Assembly: GCA_033239005.1 (NCBI GenBank) | Contig: BSQZ01000026.1 | Span: forward strand, 2,625,001-2,689,000 | DNA: 64,000 bases | Direction of reading: 5' to 3' | Source of the DNA: Lamellibrachia satsuma | Taxonomy: Eukaryota > Annelida > Polychaeta > Sabellida > Siboglinidae | Program-made: the position numbers and the translations under genes | Part shown: piece by piece, positions 49,041 through 60,228 of the stretch | Numbering within the stretch: position 1 is the stretch's first letter | How the letters are laid out: each line of letters opens with the position of its first letter | Notes under the pieces: model-generated | Database searches by the model: none | Seen by the model: the letters and a program-made list of their open reading frames with translations, nothing else | What the model was told of the DNA's origin: nothing

Positions 49041-49219
49041 CGTACTGTTTCTGGAAATGTTGTGGTGGTGGCAGAAATCGCATAGATGAAGAGACGTCTT
49101 CAGCGGGTCCACTCATGCCCCCTCACTGTGTTGCCGCGTTCCCTCAGTGTGATCCCACTAAAGGCCCAAGTGATTGTCGGCATCCTATGTTAGTTTCTGG
49201 CAATGATAAAACTGTGTAG
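49041..49219 (+). CDS. Receptor exon 3: cytoplasmic tail
   Basis: Follows TTTGATGCAG. With the carried G it reads AYCFWKCCGGGRNRIDEETS and on to SGNDKTV and a TAG stop. Basic and cysteine-rich next to the membrane, as expected for an inner-leaflet tail. No death domain seen. Confidence 0.85.
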
Positions 49220-50008
49220 TGTGACAAGATCGAACATTTTAGGACACGTTTAATGGACTCGAGGTGTGCCTGTCTTCCTTCATGGCTACAATCCACACAA
49301 AGGACAAACATGTCCTCGTGCAAGATAGTTGGCAGAATTGAATGAGCTGGACACTTCTGCCATGACTAACGTGATTGAGAAATTGAGTCCACAGCAGGTT
49401 CTGGTAGATATGGGACCAAGAGCTAATTGTGTCTCTTCCAAAAGACAGACAGACAATATGCAAGTGGTGCGAAGGAGCTAAAGTTTCGAAAAGGCAGTAT
49501 GGTGGACTCGAACCTCATTCCTCTCAATCAATGGTTACTGCACACCTTAGAGGTGAACACAGCTGTTTTTTCCATCAGCACATGCATCATTCTCTCGGAT
49601 CTTGATATGCAATTTTTTTCTACAAAGGGGCATTTGTAACAGCTAGTTTTACCAAGACTGTATTGCAATGGGACACTGCTGTGTTGGTTACATACATTTG
49701 GTTCTTGTTTTATTGCATAGATGTCACCAACCGATTACCTAGTGATGGCTGAACTTTGTTGACATTCCTTAGAAAAGTAACCAATTAATGTTTCTTTAAT
49801 TATCATTAATGGAAAATTCCATTGTTCATCAAGTTAATATTGTGACTGACTATCTGTGAAAGTGAACTATCTAACTTATCTTGTAATATGTATGTACAGG
49901 TCTATAGTAAGGACTTCCAATGAGTATTGTGTTTAGAGAAAATGTGTAATGAATGATATGGATGTCTTTCCATGGCAAAAAGTGAAATTGACTGACATGC
50001 TATCTATA
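49220..50008. other. 3' region of the receptor gene
   Basis: Another frame after the stop (from about 49252) reads GVPVFLHGYNPHKGQTC, a TAG, then LAELNELDTSAMTNVIEKLS and PQQVLVDMGPRANC. It may be 3' UTR or a decayed extension of the cytoplasmic tail reached by a frameshift. Confidence 0.35.
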
Positions 50009-50015
50009 GTATCAT

Positions 50016-50398
50016 CAGGGCTTGAATTTGGCGGCGGCCACGCTGCTATTTGCCGCAATGACCTGGCAACTGGCCATTGTTCCTTGAAAATTAAACACTG
50101 GTTCACGGCCAAACTGGCCGTGCTTTGTGATACACCCCATTTCAATTGCAACGTCGTCAGCTGAAGGCAACGTCGTCGGCAGACAGCAACTCCGATATGG
50201 CTTCGTCTTTATAGTACCCTGATGTATTTTTTTACAACACCGCAAATTTACCAATATATTCATTGTATTAAGGCATTTGCAATAATATGGCATTTTCTAC
50301 TGGCTTCGGTGTTCTCCCAACTGGCCTTGGTGTCCCCTAAAATATATAAAAGCCAAGGCCAACTGGCCTTGTCCTCAAGTATGCCTAATTCGAGGCCT
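50016..50398. mobile_element. hAT-like MITE
   Basis: Inverted ends CAGGGCTTGAATTTGGC and (reverse complement of right end) AGGCCTCGAATTAGGC. Flanked by GTATCAT on both sides (50009-50015 and 50399-50405), consistent with the 8-bp target duplications of hAT elements with one position uncertain. Internal AACTGGCC..TGG repeats. No open frame for a transposase. Confidence 0.75.
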
Positions 50399-50448
50399 GT
50401 ATCATGTCAAAATGCATAGATATAATAACTTTTTGATATCTGATCAGC

Positions 50449-50483
50449 TATATATATATATATATATATCGATGTGAGTATAA

Positions 50484-50533
<50 letters not shown>
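50449..50533. repeat. (TA)n microsatellite, interrupted
   Basis: Two TA runs separated by CGATGTGAGTATAAATG, with a further short TATA run up to about 50586. Confidence 0.95.
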
Positions 50534-50537
<4 letters not shown>

Positions 50538-50589
50538 CCCTGATGTGTCTGTGTATATATATGGATGTATGTATATATATATATACATA

Positions 50590-53500
50590 CATAACCTCAC
50601 TTCCAAAAGGCATAGTTAGAATTAAGTTTTCTAACAAAGGATTTGCTTAAACAGACAGGAATTAATGCATATTGTGACTTTCGCTAGTCTCCAATGGTGC
50701 TTTTCTAATGTGGGAAACGTATCTGGGACATGTACCCTGTACTGTAGCAAATGGACAGAAAATCCATGTAACGTGAGAGATCATGTCGAAACCGCTAGCT
50801 GTTAAAGATATCGACATACTTATTGTAGCACATGAAGTGATTTGTTTGGATTGTTGATGTATTCTTGCATTTATCCTAGCATTGTGAAGCATCATTTTAT
50901 GATTGTTTATGTAGCTTTTAGATACAACTGTGTATTATTGATACGCACTTGATTATATGCCAACGGACATTGATTTGTTTAAACGCCGTTTGTAACAGTG
51001 CTGGATAGAGTAGAACGTATATTCTATATGATCATTTGCGCTTGTTCAGTGTCTATGTATTTTCTGGTACATTGTAACGTGCATGTGATTATCGATGTTT
51101 TAGTCTAGTACTTTGTATGATGCATGTATGTACCGATGTTTCTTTTACGGTACCGTGTAAAATGCTACATTTGTATGGTACATGTATAAGTACTAACGTT
51201 TATATTTCTTGTATGTCAAAGACATATTGTCTGTTTTAGTGAAGGTATACTCTTCACTGTATTCTAGCAACTTTGTTGTTTAGACGTACGGTAACAAAAC
51301 CAAACTGACCTTTCCTTTAAGTTTTGTTTTAAATTGTTATGTTAAAAACAACATGTTGTTTTGAAAAAAAGTGTGGGAGGAATGTAAAATATAGGCCAGT
51401 TTGATTTAATTAGTTTTTATGCGCTAATGTTAGTAAGTCATTTGGAAGTTTATTCGATGTATTAAGCCTAGATTAGCAACAGAAAAACAGGTTTCTAAAA
51501 GTTTATAGTTAAACCACCCAAGTGGATATGGACAAAATCCATATGGTGTCAAAGATTGATGGTACTGTTTAGACGCTTCAGCTTTCCCTTTATAGCGACA
51601 CGATTGTTGGAAAATCACCTCATATATATATATTTAACTTAGAGAACTGAAACTTTCAGAGATTGGTGTGTCCAAGTAAACGCTGTGAATTGTTTTCAGA
51701 ATTTTTCATCGGGGTTTTCCATGGCATGGTGGCCATTTTGAATTTTAAATGACATGAGTCCCATTTGAAAACTACTTGTCATAGATGACCCAGAATTGGC
51801 ATGCAGTTACCTTACACAACCCTAATGAGCACCTATAGAATTTTTTTGAATATTTGGTAAAACTTTTTTTTTTTGGTGATTTTTTTTCACATTTTTTTAT
51901 CGGAAATGGAGGTGTCTGTCTACACACACGGTTCATTTTGTGATAACAGGTCAACTTTCAAAAAAACTAATCTATAGGCATTAAAAAGGAAACTATCAAG
52001 ATGAAATGTGAGAAGTTTCAAGCTATTCTGTTGAGAAATAACAAAATGGGGCTCGGTTGAAGATAACAAGCAAAGTAAAAAACACGTTTTTGAGAAAATC
52101 GCATTCAAAGTTTATATACATTAGGCAACACAGTTCAACTTCTAAAAACACATCCAGATGGATGAAACTTTGTATATGTCATTCAAACTGTCCTCTATCA
52201 TATGACACCAATAAAAGCCATCATATTTTACAGAAATTATAACATGTCCAAACCTAAGCAGTTCACAGCAACAGGAAGACAAAAAATGTGTTCCGAAAAT
52301 TAACATATCAATCTACAGTTCACTGCACAAATCTGGAGAGCAGATGTCCTTTGACCAATGAACAACTAATATAATAATGTATATTGATCATAAAAACTGC
52401 CTTTACAAAAATAAAACTATTGTATTTGGCAGAAATAACATGCAAAACCCATTTCATAGGAATAACGGGAGAAAATGTCAATCCTCACAGGTCACTGCAT
52501 GTATGTATATATCTGGAGAAGCGAATGATGTCCACTGTATCCACAATGTACATGTACACACACAGAATGTTTCTAGAATGTCCCTGGTTCATAGTTGGCA
52601 TCCTGGGCATGAACATGATGTGTCTCCCTCGTGCTGCTTTGCAATCATCGTCGAGAGCACCTTTTCACCATCTTCATCTGGAAAGTGCATCACTCCTATC
52701 TTTTCTAGAAGTTTGCCATAGCCAAACTTCCTCTACATCGCTGATGTCCATCAAGAAACATATGGTTCTGCATGACCTGATATCTGGAAATAGATAATAA
52801 ACATATTGTAAATAAATGCTGCTGACAAAATACAGCATTGTTGTATGTATAATTATTATCTCTATTGCATTGCTAGAAGATGTACGTTGAATAAAATTCA
52901 AATCCATGCTGTACAAAACATCTAAAGGCATCTAAATTATCGGTAAGGGTGGTCCTGGCGGGCCATACCTGCTTTAGCATTAGGCTTCAAAATTACCGGT
53001 CAGATTTAACCATGTTTTGTTTTAATCTTCTAGACATTAAGTGTCTAAGTGATGTTTACATTCACTACTTTTCTTTACGGTTTACAGTGATAGATGTCTT
53101 CACTGTTATTTTTATTTGTCATCATGAGTGATTATATTGCAACTACGTACGTGGCCGTCTGATGTACAAGATTAAAATCGTTTCAAACCTGGAGAACAAT
53201 TCGTTGATTGGTCGAGTGACTACAAATTCAGTTATAAATCTCAACCTAGCGCAAAAACGACGGACAATCAAAATAGCTTTCGTTGTGAGAAATGCCTCAT
53301 GGACCATTGCGTGCGGCCCCGAAGAAGACAAGAAGAGGGAGGCATGTATCTTACAAAATGATCAACTGATCAATTATTATTTACACCGGGAATTTTATCA
53401 AATTCGAAAAATTAATTGGAGGGGAATCCGACGAGTCGCTAGTGTCAGTGCACCTGGGTCGCCAACTCACCGCCCAGTCACCAGTGTGCGTTTTAATGCG

Positions 53501-53956
53501 TATTTACAATGCAACTCAATTACAGTGTATCGGGAATCCCTTGGCCAATAACAGTGCATGTTTGTCGTATGATACCCTATGCCCATAGCGGGGGAAATGG
53601 TTGAAATGCCCTACTACAAATGTTAATGTATTCGATCATAAAACTGAGATTATTTGTGAAGATATTAGCTTAAACATAATTTAATATCGTCGCATGTCCG
53701 CGTCATTCATCTGGACGGTGTTTGAATTGAAGTAGTGGTCTTCACCCCAGTGAATGGTGTCTCTCCATTCCTCCCTTATTTCTCCTTTGACTCCTATCAT
53801 TGTTTGTCCTCAGTGAATCTTTTCTCAACTAGACCAAGGTGTTTTAAAACTTTTAGCAACATCACTAGCAATAGGTCATTATGTTTACAGAAGTCGTAGC
53901 TAGTTGGGCCTCTATGTCAAGGAGTATGCTTTTGTAGCTAGCAGAGAGCTTATAGG
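50590..53956. other. Unassigned DNA, two weak coding candidates
   Basis: No gene recognised. On the minus strand near 52620-52735 one frame reads KFGYGKLLEKIGVMHFPDED and IAKQHEGDTSCSCPGCQL. On the plus strand 53162-53551 is a 129-codon open frame in a CpG-richer patch, beginning MYKIKIVSNLENNSLIGRVT; no family resemblance. The remainder is AT-rich. Confidence 0.35.
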
Positions 53957-53959
53957 GCT

Positions 53960-54270
53960 AAAATAAGGTAAAGGTTCTTAAATAGCATGGTATCCAGTCC
54001 ATAGGACTGTTCAAAGCACTTTACACTTCACCCCCTGGCAGACCTGCTCATTCCAACGCCATTTCGACTTCTCTGGGAAACATACAGCCGTTACTGTGTG
54101 AAGACTATTCGTTTACATATCAACCACTGTCAATAGCCAGGTCCTCATTTACAGCTGAGTGAACTGTAAACGAAATAGCCCAAGCTTTGAAACGGCAGCA
54201 AGAGGATTCAAAACTGGGTCCTCTCAATTGGGAGTCCAATGTTCGATAACCACTGTGCTTTCACGCCCCA
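53960..54270 (-). mobile_element. tRNA-derived SINE, minus strand
   Basis: Reverse complement of the SINE at 9719-10113: tail GGTAAAGGTTCTTAAATAGC at the left, body with CCCCCTGGCAGACCTGCTCA, and a diverged tRNA-like head at the right (box B changed to GTTTTGAATCC). Confidence 0.88.
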
Positions 54271-55663
54271 TGTTACAGGGTTCACCAATGTGAAATAAAA
54301 ATATCAGTGGATGATTGTAATATCAGATATTGCTGTTAGTATAATATTTATTTAACTTAACAATTTAACCATTTATTTATCTTAGCCAAGCTAAAAAAAA
54401 TGACAATTACTTCAGCAGATCAGTTTTAGTTATGCCTGTGGTGAAAGACAAATTCATAACATGAACTCGGATAGGTTATAGGTTTCTTCTCAGTTTCAAC
54501 TGTATATTACTTTATATCACATTGCACTACTTGTGTTGGCTTTCGAAACAAGTCGGCTCACTTGTCCATGCTAATGTCCTCCCATGGCTTCAAGAGGGAG
54601 CATATTTATGTGGTCCTTTGTCACCAGTAAAGCCTTTATACCATAAAATGGCTACTGTCAGACATGTTTACATACTAGCTATGTTTGTCACTGCAGTGGT
54701 AGGGCTTCAGGGTGCTTGACATGACGTGTACCAGTTACACTACAGCATCAATTGTGTAATACACTGTACACCAAATCAGTCGGAACAACTGCACATTACC
54801 TGTGTGCATTGTAGTTTGTTGGGTCAAACTACTTTTGAGAAAATCCAATCAAACAGACTGTCTCCATTAATTTTATGAACCATGATTTTTAGAAAGGTTT
54901 TCGTCAATAAGTACTAAATACTATAATTATAAATCCAGCTTTTGTGTTTACAACAAACTGACAACACGTAAAATGAGAACAGATTAAGAAAATCGTCATT
55001 TTATTCGGGAATAGAAGCAACAAGGCACGGCACAGATTGATGATGGATTTTTATCCTTCAATGTTCATGCCTAGATTTATGTTGGGCTTTCGGCAGGTGT
55101 TTGCTAGTATTTAGCAACAAGATCGCATTGATCTAATATAGAATATTTGTGCATAATTACCAACCATAATCAATTACGCTGTTATGTGTAAGGTGTAAAC
55201 ATAATTGTCTGCCTGAATTAGGTACATTTATCATGTTCATACATGGGCGCTTCAGATTCCAGTTCTATTAAAAAAAATATTTTTACTGCCAACTTCTGGG
55301 GCAAGTTCACAATTGTCGACATTGTACAAAGTGTACTAATTTTCATACCCCTATACTCGCCACCAGGGGCTTATGACTTAACTACATCAGTACCCCTGGC
55401 AGATTGACCTATTGAAATGCTGACTTTTTAATTGCTGTGTTAACCAATAATATTGCTCGCTCAGATTTACAGGGCCCGCATATGGGAACTTAATTGGTAG
55501 TGGATCAGTTGTTGCTGGCCAGACGGGTAATAATGGGCATTTCATGGGAACACCATTTGAAGTTTAGACACGGACATGTCAAGTTCTCATAAACATGTCT
55601 ACCGAGACATGAAGTAGGACAAAGTACAAAATAAATTGACAAATCCACGTTGTTAGGTTTGCC
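54271..55663. other. Unassigned non-coding DNA up to the duplication edge
   Basis: No gene, transposon end or RNA recognised. The sequence changes to the 52-bp minisatellite at about 55664. Confidence 0.45.
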
Positions 55664-55868
55664 AGGGGTTGTGTGGTGCTACTACCACCACTGACTATCG
55701 AGGATGCTCCTCCCCAGGGGTTGTGTGGTACTACCACCCCTGACTACTGAGGATGCTCCTCCCAAGGGGTTGTGTGGTACTACTACCACCCCTGACTACT
55801 GAGGATGCTCCTCCCCAGGGGTTGTGTGGTGCTACTACCACGGCTGACTACCGAGGATGCTCCTCCCT
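55664..55868. repeat. 52-bp minisatellite, short copy (4 units)
   Basis: Four units of the array at 1-2517 with CTGACTACTGAGGATGCTCC variants (GCTCC instead of the usual GTTCC). It stands at the start of copy B as the long array stands before copy A. Confidence 0.95.
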
Positions 55869-56662
55869 GAATTGGTACTTTAAAATGTTGATAATTTTCC
55901 ACATTAAAAAATATATCAATGTAGCAACGTTATGACACAGTGCATGTATATAGGACATACAACAGTAACCATCAGAACATGTTTACAAACATCCTCCAAT
56001 AATTATGTTAGTTTTTTTTTTTTAAACTCCGTGATGACATATTGATAATTTTTTTACGTTTTGAATTTCCAAGATGTCGGACTGTATCTCAGTGCTACAC
56101 CATGAACGGCTACGTGATTTAAAACAACAGTAGTTCTGTAACAGTTCACTGTGTGGCGCTGCATGATGCAACGGTGGTCATATACCGTATTCAACCAACA
56201 TTTAAAAAATTAGTATGCCTGTCTTGACCCCTCCCCACTCAATGTTTTGTACGAACAACTAAACACTAACAATTGTGAACAGCCCTAACAGATAGTACAG
56301 AAAAAATATATAATCATAATGTGACATATCTTAATTAATGCATACAAATTGCTGTTGATTCTAAATAACTGCGTACAACAATCACTGAATCACACACCTA
56401 TCAATATGTGGTCATGAGTTTTTGGGAAACTAACAATGGTGCATTTGGTTGACAAAGCTCTCTTTCATTCATTCCTACCCCACTTGATGCACTGGGGAGA
56501 GTATTCCCCTTGAACCAAACCCTAAATCCTATCATATCCACTCAAACTCCCAAAGAAAAGCATTGACAGGAACATTAATTAGTGAAAAAATAATTATGAA
56601 ATAACACAACAAAGAACTAATTTAAGAGAAAATGGTGATTAGCTAAAGTGAGTTGTCATAAT

Positions 56663-56766
56663 TTAGTGGTGTCCTTCAGTGGTGACCTTGAATGTTCGGA
56701 TCTGCATGGGTTGAAGCGTCACCTCCAATGTGTCAGCGTTGACAGGTGTCACACTGTCACTCATTG
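56663..56766 (-). CDS. MAN2B1-like: MAN2B1-like last exon, copy B
   Basis: 104 nt, identical to 3331-3434. It encodes the C-terminal LQPMQIRTF motif and a TAA stop behind a TTTCAG acceptor. The preceding exons would lie beyond the right edge of the window if the layout is like copy A. Confidence 0.92.
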
Positions 56767-57835
56767 CTGAAAGGGAACAGAAAAAAACATCAGTATATAT
56801 TTTTTTTTTACTTATAAGTTATTATAAGTACTTGTGTAGGTGGACGAATAATAAACTTCCAATTAATAACTGCGCCTTATTAATATAGTACTGTTTAGGC
56901 TTCATTTATATCTACAGTTCATTTGCAGAGTGTCTTTCTGCAAACAGCTCCATTTGTACATTGCATATTTATTTTAAAATAAACTTACACATTCCATAAT
57001 GACAATGTTGAAACACAATAATGTGTTGTTTTGTTAACACTCCCAACAATTATACAAGAAGCAGCATATGGCTTTTAAAACTATTACCAGCCAGCAACCA
57101 TCCTACAAAAAGCATCCCCAGCCTGTGTGATAGTGGCAGGAATATGGCTTCAGGTGATGAAAGAATTCTTCAGAACTACAAAGTTACAAGATAATGACTA
57201 AGTGGGTAAATACAAAACATGATTTATTCTATTGCTGTGTTGTTGTGTTCACTAAGCTCTGCTAATGGCTTACAAGGTAGACAATTCTGCCACACCCCCT
57301 GGAACCCTCTATAGTACCCTACCCCCGGACAGTTGCTACTAATATAATTGCCCTTCCAGACAATTGTCCCTTCATATACACAAAGTGGATACGGGTAACT
57401 GTGGATACCTTATTAGGATGTCTGGTAATATTATTTGAGGGGGGTTTGCTTGTAGGAAATAAATGGACGCACAGTAAAGTACATATCAAAAGGAAGTTGT
57501 TGAGTCGTTGCTATGAAGCATAGTGTTGGCAACTGCAATTGATGTCCTGATCTTGAAGCACATCGAATATATTACAAACTACTTGAGACATTCATTTTTA
57601 TAAATAAACATTAAAGGGCATTCCAAAATATCTGTACTATAAATTATGAAATATATTTGTCAGATAATATAATAAGTTTAAGAAATTTTAATTATCATGA
57701 AAAAAATCTACAAATAATTATGATAACTACACAGCATTTATATTTACATAAAACATGGAAAAATGTTGCAGTGGGACAATTAGTTTTAATCATGCATTGG
57801 GTTAATACGCACTACAATACTTATACAGTCGCGCC

Positions 57836-58781
57836 TCGTTATAACGCGGTAGTCGGGGTCCACGACTCCGGACCGCGTTGTAAGCGAGGCGCGTTAGGTG
57901 TTCTCATGTCTGCCACCAGGGAGCTACTAAACAACAGCGACCGCCGCCCGCTGCACCAAGTCCATGAACCCTGACCCTGTCGAAGCCCCGTGTGCTTGCA
58001 GCATTGTCTTATACGACAATATGCAGTTTATGGAACTTACACACCCTCTTGACTCTTGAACTTAATAAAACACATGTACGTATGGAATAGATCTACTACG
58101 ATGATGATGTACTGGACCAACAGGCCTACGAATCGAAAATAATAACCTGGACCTGAGCAGCCGAAAACGTATATGATTTGACAAACGTAGTATGCAAGCT
58201 GATAAAACACATAAAAAGACAATAGGTAGAATTAATAATTGTTTCACTTCGTCTTTCAACCGATCTCGATCGAAGCATAAATTTATTACGCACCACTTAA
58301 CATCGATTCATCGTTTCATATGCGGATGACGAATTCGTATTTTCGCCACCGGTAGCGCCTTGGGTTAGGAATTTGGCATGTTGGTTTCGTGTCGCGAAAA
58401 CGATTAAATTTACGATGTAACGGAAGCATGTAATTTCACCCAAGTGTTATATTGGTACTGCATGTAAAATGCATTTAAAACGGTTGATCTGATTCTTACG
58501 CGAGGCATATTTGTGAATATCGATTGCAATTTACAAACCGTCGAAGTGAAGCCAGCGACAGCGATTGATGTCGGCGGCAGCGCAAAACAAACAACACGTT
58601 GATACTCGTTCATTGACATTGTTCACCTAATGTTTCTTGAGAACTGTCAAAGCAATTCTAAGTAGGTTTAAGCGGGCCCATTTTACATTTTCCCCTGGCG
58701 GCAGAAATTCGGGGTCCACGACCGACCGCGTTATATCCGAATCCGCGTAATAACGGGGCGCGTTATAACGAGGCGCGACTG
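57836..58781. mobile_element. pogo/Tigger-like MITE, 946 bp
   Basis: Terminal inverted repeats of at least 23 bp starting CAGTCGCGCCTCGTTATAAC, flanked by TA on both sides. Subterminal GGGGTCCACGAC repeats. CpG-rich against AT-rich surroundings. CAGT ends with TA target and 'TTATAACGCGG'-type ends are typical of pogo/Tigger elements. No transposase frame. The homologous site in copy A (near 4611-4620) is empty. Confidence 0.92.
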
Positions 58782-58987
58782 TATATGTGTTGAGTAAATT
58801 TTGTATGTGATGGGGAAATTATGCCGAGGGGTAATTGTCTAGTTGGTAACTGTCTGGGGGCAAATGTCAGCAGGTGTAGGACATTCTCCCGGGATGTTTT
58901 TGCTCCCCCCGGACAACCCCCCACTAAAATGAATAGGTGGAAGTTCCCCCTCTAGTTTATAAGTAATAATTGATCAGTTTTATTGCA

Positions 58988-59126
58988 ATCCCACATAACT
59001 ACAACAACATCCCACATAACTACAATGACATCACATAAATACAACATCCCACATAACTACAACATCCCACATAACTACAACAACATCCCACATAACTACA
59101 ACAACATCCCATATAACTGCAACAAC
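58988..59126. repeat. About 20-bp tandem repeat (CATCCCACATAACTACAACA)
   Basis: Six or seven units of variable length. Copy A has only two (4849-4890), so here copy B is the expanded one. Confidence 0.9.
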
Positions 59127-59841
59127 AATCTTCTATGTGACATCACATACATCAAAGTAATAATGCACCGTAGCAACAAACTTGTGTAGCACCTGTTTCA
59201 CCTGAGAGTGACATTGTGACACTGAGGAATGAAACCACTTTGCAATTTAATTTATAAAGAAAGACTTTAAAAATACTTTATCTCATTCACTGTGTTGAAC
59301 CCACACCACAACCCAGCAATGATAAGTTCTTGTGTGACGTCACATCATTATAACAACACTGAGGAAAGAAACCACTTTGCAGTTGACTTCATAAAGACTT
59401 TAGATTTCATAAAGCCTATATCTGGTTCATTGTGTATATATTTATACTTATTTTTTATTAATTAGTAAAGAAATATTCAGAAATAAAATATATTTCCTTG
59501 ATAGTATACATACAAAATGGAGGGGGAAACACAGCCCTATTAATTTTAGTGGGGGAAACATTGAGGGAGGAAACATCCGGGGGAAAGGTCCAGGTAGAGG
59601 GGGGCATTGTGCATACCCCGAAATACAGGTAGCATATGAGATGTGAAATTTCAATAAATAATTAGCTACTAGCTCATTGAATCATCCTTTATTTGACCCC
59701 TTAAAACTACACCAGTGACAACAGACATTGATGTAGCCTTTTCTGAAGCTGCTGGTGAGGGTGCTTAATCAAGTTGGCACTTTGGTGTCCCACTTTTCCC
59801 CCTTGAAGTTGACACTATGGTGCCTCTGAGGATCATTGTGA

Positions 59842-60228
59842 TACCAATCAGAAGTGTTCATGTGATAACAGTCAGAAGTGTTCATGTGATATCAGTCAGA
59901 AGTGTTCGTGTGATAACAGTCAGAAGTGTTCATGTAATAACAGTCAGAAGTGTTAATGTAATACAGTCACAAGTGTTAATGTAATACAGTCACAAGTGTT
60001 AATGTAATACAGTCACAAGTGTTAATGTAAATCAGTCAGAAGTGTTCATGTAATAATAGTCAGAAATGTTAATGTAATACAGTCACAAGTGTTAATGTAA
60101 TACAGTCACAAGTGTTAATGTAATACAGTCAAGTGTTAATGTGATACAGTCACAAGTGTTAATGTAATACAGTCAAGTGTTAATGTGATACAGTCACAAG
60201 TGTTCATGTAATAATAGTCAGAAGTGAT
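59842..60228. repeat. 23-bp minisatellite, copy B (about 17 units)
   Basis: Same unit as 6088-6880, with more CACAAG-type units. Shorter by about 400 bp than in copy A. Confidence 0.95.

Larger units (their letters stand above)
46795..49219 (+). pseudogene. Single-pass receptor with one TNF-receptor-like cysteine-rich domain; two in-frame stops
   Basis: Three exons (46795-46987, 48389-48517, 49041-49219) join in matching phase to 167 codons including the stop. Layout: signal peptide about 1-28 (VCLLLLSVINMAVSTT), one cysteine-rich domain about 30-69 with eight Cys spaced C-x2-C-x11-C-x2-C-x3-C-x6-C-x3-C-x5-C, a Thr/Ser/Pro stalk, a membrane segment about 89-107 (WPWIVVLVLVVLLVSILAG), then a Cys-rich juxtamembrane stretch (YCFWKCCGGG) and a tail of about 50 residues. 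The size and single short domain recall BCMA, TACI or Fn14 of the TNFR superfamily, which bind TNF-family ligands and signal through TRAFs. A tail stretch IDEET resembles the PIEET TRAF site of Fn14 but lacks the proline. Codons 35-36 are TAG TGA inside the domain, so as read it is a pseudogene or depends on correction or readthrough. An acceptor at 46792-46793 implies an upstream 5' UTR exon. Confidence 0.8.
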
